Made by a program: the position numbers and the translations under genes. The notes beneath the pieces were generated by a model. It was not told where the DNA came from. It saw only the letters and a program-made list of their open reading frames with translations, and did no database searches. A stretch of DNA of 10,320 nt from Chloroflexota bacterium. GTDB lineage: Bacteria > Chloroflexota > Anaerolineae > Anaerolineales > UBA4823. Each line of letters opens with the position of its first letter. The stretch's first letter is position 1. The DNA is taken from positions 1-10,320 of the forward strand of contig DAOVXM010000053.1 in the NCBI GenBank assembly GCA_030636125.1. Reading direction: 5' to 3'. This document shows, piece by piece, positions 6,664 through 10,320 of the stretch.

Positions 6664-8910
6664 CGCATCGAAAATTTGATGGAAAATTTACCACCATCCT
6701 ACACACCTGTTGATCGCGAATTGGTGCTACGTGCATATAAAGTAGCCGAAACCGCTCATGAAGGGCAAAAAAGGGCCTCGGGCGAACCATATATAAACCA
6801 TTGTCTGGCAGTGGCATCGATCTTAACAGATTTACGGGTACCGCCTCAGGTTGTTTCCGCGGGTTTACTGCATGATACAGTTGAAGATACGGATATTACC
6901 CTTGAAAATATCCGGAATGATTTTGGTGATGAGATCGCTCTCTTAGTCGATGGCGTGACCAAATTGACTCAATTACCGCGTGTATCACGTGGTGACCAGC
7001 GTCCAGAGGATCAAGCGAAGGAAGAAGAACAACGTCAAATTGCCCAGCGGCGAGGCTTACCTGATCCCGAAACTGAAGCTGATCAGCTGGTACGCAGTCG
7101 GCGCTATGACTTGGTGGCCGAAACATTGCGGAAAACTTTATTGGCGATGGGTGAAGATGTCAATGTTGTTTTAATCAAATTGGCGGACCGTCTTCACAAT
7201 ATGCGCACCTTGGGTTACATGCCCGAAAAAAAAAGACGTCGAATTGCGCAAGAAACATTAGACATTTTTGCGCCATTGGCTAATCGTTTAGGTATTTGGC
7301 AGGAGAAGTGGGAACTTGAGGACCTGGCATTCCGTTACGTAAATCCTGATATGTATAAAGAAATCGCTGGATATCTTGCATCGCGCAGGACTCGAAGAGA
7401 ACGGGAGATGCAGGAGATTAAGAAAAAACTGGTTGACTGTTTATCACAAGCAGGTATTGAAGCGGATGTGTCCTCCAGGCCAAAGCATATCTACTCGATC
7501 TATAAAAAGATGGTACGTAAAGATGTCCCCTTTGATCTGGTATTTGATGTTCGGGGGGTGAGAATTATCGTTCCAGAAGTACCGGACTGTTATTCTGCGC
7601 TGGGTGTGATACATACGCATTGGCGCCCCATTCCAAATGAGTTTGATGATTATATTGCAGTTCCAAAAGATAATTTCTATCGCTCATTGCACACAGCCGT
7701 TGTTTATGATGATGGTCAAACCTTAGAAGTGCAAATCCGTACACTTGAGATGCACCAGAGTGCAGAGTATGGCATTGCAGCCCATTGGCGCTACAAAGAA
7801 GGTACAGGTCGAGGTGAAGATTATGAGCGACGCATAATGTGGTTGCGTTCGTTGATGGAATGGCGCCAGGATGTCGAGGATGCCCAAGAATTTGTCGATA
7901 GCATGAAGACGGATGTGTTCCAGGATCGTGTATATGTTTTCACACCAAAGGGCGATATTATTGATCTACCAGCAGGTTCAACACCAATAGATTTTGCGTA
8001 TCACGTGCACACTGATATTGGACATCGATGCCGGGGAGCGAAGATTAACGGCAAATTAGTATCGCTTGACTACATGTTAAAAACAGGAGATAAAGTCGAA
8101 GTATTAACTGCCAAACGTGGCGGACCTTCTCGTGATTGGCTCAATCCTCATTTGGGATTGGTTAAGACTCAACGCGCTCGTTCCAAGGTAAGGCGTTGGT
8201 TCAAGCGCCAGGCACGTGAACAAAATATAAGCCAAGGCAAAGGATTACTGGATAAGGAGTTGCGCCGTTTGGGGGTAGTAGTCCTTAGCCTTGAACGTCT
8301 TGCTCGGGAATTTGATTACAAGAATATTGACCAGCTATATGAGGTGATCGGCAATGGTGATCTCTCTCTTGGACGTGTGGTTAATCACCTTACTCTAAAA
8401 GACAAAGAAGAAGATGAAGATTATCTGACTAAACTAGCCTTACCCTCGGCTGAACAAGTAATACCCACCGTAGATACCGTCAGTGTATTAGGCCTGCAAG
8501 GTCTATTAACGACCATGGCTCGTTGCTGCAACCCGGCACCAGGAGATGATATTGTTGGCTATATTACCCGTGGCCGAGGCGCGACGATTCACCGTCGAGA
8601 TTGTCCCAACGTCATGCGCATAAAAGATCGTGAGCGCCTTGTTCAGGTCTCATGGGGTGAGGCAAAGAGCACCTATCCAGTTCCTATACGTATCAAAGCT
8701 TACGACCGTAATGGGTTGATGAAAGACGTGGCTACTCTGATTTCTGATGAGGGTATCAACATGAGCGGTGTCAAGGTTGACGTCTCACGTAATCTGGCCA
8801 TGTTTAATATGACTTTACTGGTACACGATATCGCAGAATTAAGCCGCGTGTTAGACCGTTTAGAAAATCTACCTAATGTAATGGAAGCACAGCGAGTGCG
8901 ACCTGGCTAA
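6661..8910 (+). CDS. rel: Bifunctional (p)ppGpp synthetase/hydrolase, long RSH
   Basis: 749 residues, normal for a long RelA/SpoT homologue. It makes (p)ppGpp from ATP and GDP/GTP and hydrolyses it, setting the stringent response; it is cytosolic and ribosome-associated in this family. HD hydrolase domain (about 25-200): H47, HD at 71-72 with HDTVEDTD, and LADRLHN (174-180), all intact. Synthetase domain (about 245-385): RPKHIYSIYKKM (273-284), D296 in FDVRGVRI, DYIAVPKDNFYRSLH (330-344), and E356 in LEVQIRT. TGS domain 422-484. Zinc-finger/RIS domain with C622, C623, H644, C648. ACT domain about 674-747. Both active sites look functional, so bifunctional Rel is favoured over synthetase-only RelA. 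Two oddities: a charged insert of about 40 residues in the HD domain (104-148), and Phe339 in the G-loop where Gly is usual. It sits 33 bases after the winged-helix gene and 20 before moeA. Confidence 0.95.
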   Translation: MRIENLMENLPPSYTPVDRELVLRAYKVAETAHEGQKRASGEPYINHCLAVASILTDLRVPPQVVSAGLLHDTVEDTDITLENIRNDFGDEIALLVDGVTKLTQLPRVSRGDQRPEDQAKEEEQRQIAQRRGLPDPETEADQLVRSRRYDLVAETLRKTLLAMGEDVNVVLIKLADRLHNMRTLGYMPEKKRRRIAQETLDIFAPLANRLGIWQEKWELEDLAFRYVNPDMYKEIAGYLASRRTRREREMQEIKKKLVDCLSQAGIEADVSSRPKHIYSIYKKMVRKDVPFDLVFDVRGVRIIVPEVPDCYSALGVIHTHWRPIPNEFDDYIAVPKDNFYRSLHTAVVYDDGQTLEVQIRTLEMHQSAEYGIAAHWRYKEGTGRGEDYERRIMWLRSLMEWRQDVEDAQEFVDSMKTDVFQDRVYVFTPKGDIIDLPAGSTPIDFAYHVHTDIGHRCRGAKINGKLVSLDYMLKTGDKVEVLTAKRGGPSRDWLNPHLGLVKTQRARSKVRRWFKRQAREQNISQGKGLLDKELRRLGVVVLSLERLAREFDYKNIDQLYEVIGNGDLSLGRVVNHLTLKDKEEDEDYLTKLALPSAEQVIPTVDTVSVLGLQGLLTTMARCCNPAPGDDIVGYITRGRGATIHRRDCPNVMRIKDRERLVQVSWGEAKSTYPVPIRIKAYDRNGLMKDVATLISDEGINMSGVKVDVSRNLAMFNMTLLVHDIAELSRVLDRLENLPNVMEAQRVRPG

Positions 8911-8930
8911 TTAATCTGCTGGAGCATCGC

Positions 8931-10181
8931 ATGAATGAACTGGTCAGTGTTACAGAGGCACGGCATAGGTTATTGGAGTCATTTGGGGTGTTGGATGCAG
9001 AAATTGTGCCCTTGAAGGGTGCTGTAGGTCGCGTCCTGGCTCAACCGCTTACTTCTGAGTTAGATCTACCGCCTTTTACTAATTCAAGCATGGACGGATT
9101 TGCTGTCCAATCGATGGACGTGAGTTCAGCTAAGCCAGCGCAACCAGTTATATTGAGCGTCGTCGGGGATATTCCAGCAGGGAAAATCCCTGAAATGATC
9201 GTTAAAGCTGGTCAAGCTGTTAGGATCATGACGGGAGCACCGATACCTGATGGTGCCGACTCAGTTGTGCCAGTGGAAGACACCGATTTTAATCAGCGGC
9301 AGCCTGGTACCCCAGCCCCGAAACAGGTAGCTATCTATCAGCCAATAAAAGCGGGGGGTAATTTGCGCCCTATTGGACAAGATGTGCATAGAGGGGAGGT
9401 TTTGCTAGATCGAGGGCAGCGCTTACGCCCTCAGGATGTTGGACTATGTGCCATGATTGGTGTGGACCAGGTTCCTGTGCATAGAAAGCCAATCGTAACA
9501 GTGCTTTCCACAGGTGATGAACTGCTTACGGTAGGTGCTCCGGTGACTCCTGGGAAAATCTACGACTCCAACATATACACCCTGATTTCATTGGTGGAAA
9601 AATATGGTGGTCAACCACTCAACTTGGGAATTGTTCCAGATCGGGAGAAGGCTGTGAAGATTTGTCTAGAGATGGCAGTGAGCAAGCGGGCAGATCTCAT
9701 CCTGTCATCGGCGGGTGTAAGCGTTGGGGCATATGATTTTGTAAAAAGTGTCGTAGAAAAAAATGGAAATCTTCAATTTTGGCGGGTGAATATGCGACCA
9801 GGTAAGCCATTGGCGTTTGGTGACTATCAAGGAATTCCATTTATTGGGTTACCCGGAAATCCCGTCTCAGCTTTTGTTGGTTTTGAAGTTTTCGTCCGTC
9901 CTGCGATAAATAAATCAGTCGGACTTCCGGTCTTAGACCGTGCAACCAGGAAAGTGCACTTATTAGAAGCGATCGAGTCGGATGGGCGTGAAAGTTTCCT
10001 CCGGGCAGTTGTTATAAATCAAAATGGAAATTGGTTTGCGCATCTCACTGGTCATCAAGGTTCGGGGAATTTACGTTCACTGGTTCAAGCGAACGCTTTG
10101 CTTTTAGTGCCATCTGGGGTAAAATCTCTGCCAATTGGCGCTCAGGTCGATGCTTGGTTACTAGATGATAGCTTGGTATAA
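8931..10181 (+). CDS. moeA: Molybdopterin molybdotransferase MoeA
   Basis: 416 residues, typical for MoeA (about 400-415), which inserts molybdate into adenylylated molybdopterin in the last step of molybdenum cofactor synthesis, in the cytosol. Family motifs in order: LPPFTNSSMDGFAV (46-59, D55), AVRIMTGAPIPDGADSVVPVED (96-117), the domain-3 phosphate loop VLSTGDEL (191-198, E197 the expected acidic residue), GKIYDSN (208-214), SSAGVSVGAYDF (259-270), MRPGKPLAFG (288-297) and GLPGNPVSAF (306-315). A C-terminal MoeA_C domain covers about 340-412. The usual first Gly of the GGVS loop is Ala261, while D269 is kept; a mild change, probably tolerated. GGAG at 8921-8924 lies 6 bases before the ATG, 20 bases after the rel stop. 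It implies the host has molybdo- or tungsto-enzymes. No other cofactor gene is in the window. Confidence 0.95.
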   Translation: MNELVSVTEARHRLLESFGVLDAEIVPLKGAVGRVLAQPLTSELDLPPFTNSSMDGFAVQSMDVSSAKPAQPVILSVVGDIPAGKIPEMIVKAGQAVRIMTGAPIPDGADSVVPVEDTDFNQRQPGTPAPKQVAIYQPIKAGGNLRPIGQDVHRGEVLLDRGQRLRPQDVGLCAMIGVDQVPVHRKPIVTVLSTGDELLTVGAPVTPGKIYDSNIYTLISLVEKYGGQPLNLGIVPDREKAVKICLEMAVSKRADLILSSAGVSVGAYDFVKSVVEKNGNLQFWRVNMRPGKPLAFGDYQGIPFIGLPGNPVSAFVGFEVFVRPAINKSVGLPVLDRATRKVHLLEAIESDGRESFLRAVVINQNGNWFAHLTGHQGSGNLRSLVQANALLLVPSGVKSLPIGAQVDAWLLDDSLV

Positions 10182-10254
10182 GACCAGTCTTTTCTTCCAA
10201 AATAAAATTTGACTGAGCAAGAGTACATAAATCCATATTAATAAGTGTGATTTT

Positions 10255-10320
10255 ATGATCAATGATGACAAGCTTCGTTTAGTCTCAGCCATACTTGCCG
10301 TCATCGGGTTTTTTGATTCA
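10255..10320 (+). CDS. N-terminus of a membrane protein, VKOR-like (runs off window)
   Basis: The frame from ATG 10255 stays open to the window edge, giving 22 residues. After a short polar start (MINDDKLRL) comes a hydrophobic run, VSAILAVIGFFDS. This resembles the first membrane helix of bacterial vitamin K epoxide reductase homologues, whose first helix commonly ends in a Gly-x-x-[DA]-S pattern. VKOR homologues reoxidise periplasmic thiol oxidases in organisms without DsbB. The ribosome site is weak (AAGTG about 10 bases upstream), so the true start could differ. With so few residues this is a suggestion only; the catalytic Cys-x-x-Cys would lie outside the window. Confidence 0.4.
   Translation, partial: MINDDKLRLVSAILAVIGFFDS

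Noticed and set aside
10179..10197. Intrinsic terminator after moeA (AAGACCAGTCTT followed by T-rich bases)
   Set aside because: The stem would be only 4-5 pairs with a 2-4 base loop and no G-C-rich core, so it is too weak to call.
10209..10239. Promoter TTGACT ... CATATT before the VKOR-like start
   Set aside because: The -35 is good, but the spacer is 19 bases and the -10 is poor.

Overview
The window is a bacterial chromosomal segment with every gene on the + strand, moderate base composition and AT-rich intergenic gaps. I see no mobile element, RNA gene, CRISPR array or integrase. The best phylogenetic guess is Chloroflexota, perhaps Anaerolineae. This rests on the style of the Rel protein (a long charged insert in the HD domain), its paired winged-helix neighbour, and a VKOR-like start next to moeA. 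It is inference, not shown by any marker gene.

Region 1 (1-5479) is a sugar-metabolism cluster. It holds the C-terminal half of a GT4-type glycosyltransferase, a GalT/HIT-superfamily nucleotidylyltransferase-like protein, a P-loop kinase of the uridine kinase/phosphoribulokinase superfamily, a short five-bladed-propeller protein of the GH32/GH43 type, and a full-length, well-conserved amylosucrase (GH13). The first four genes are 6-24 bases apart and look like one transcription unit. Amylosucrase follows after 80 bases. Sucrose is the likely common theme: amylosucrase transfers its glucose to alpha-glucan, the GH32-like protein may release fructose, and the transferase, nucleotidylyltransferase and kinase could activate or build the glycoside. 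Only the amylosucrase assignment is firm.

Region 2 (5480-5733) is a 254-base AT-rich non-coding stretch with candidate promoters and a 9-base inverted repeat. It separates the sugar cluster from the next unit.

Region 3 (5734-10181) holds a protein with two probable winged-helix domains and no known target, then a bifunctional-type (p)ppGpp synthetase/hydrolase (Rel), then molybdopterin molybdotransferase MoeA. Gaps are 33 and 20 bases, so co-transcription is likely. This links a possible regulator, the stringent-response alarmone enzyme and molybdenum cofactor synthesis.

Region 4 (10182-10320) has a short AT-rich gap, then the first 22 codons of a membrane protein whose start resembles the vitamin K epoxide reductase (VKOR) family.
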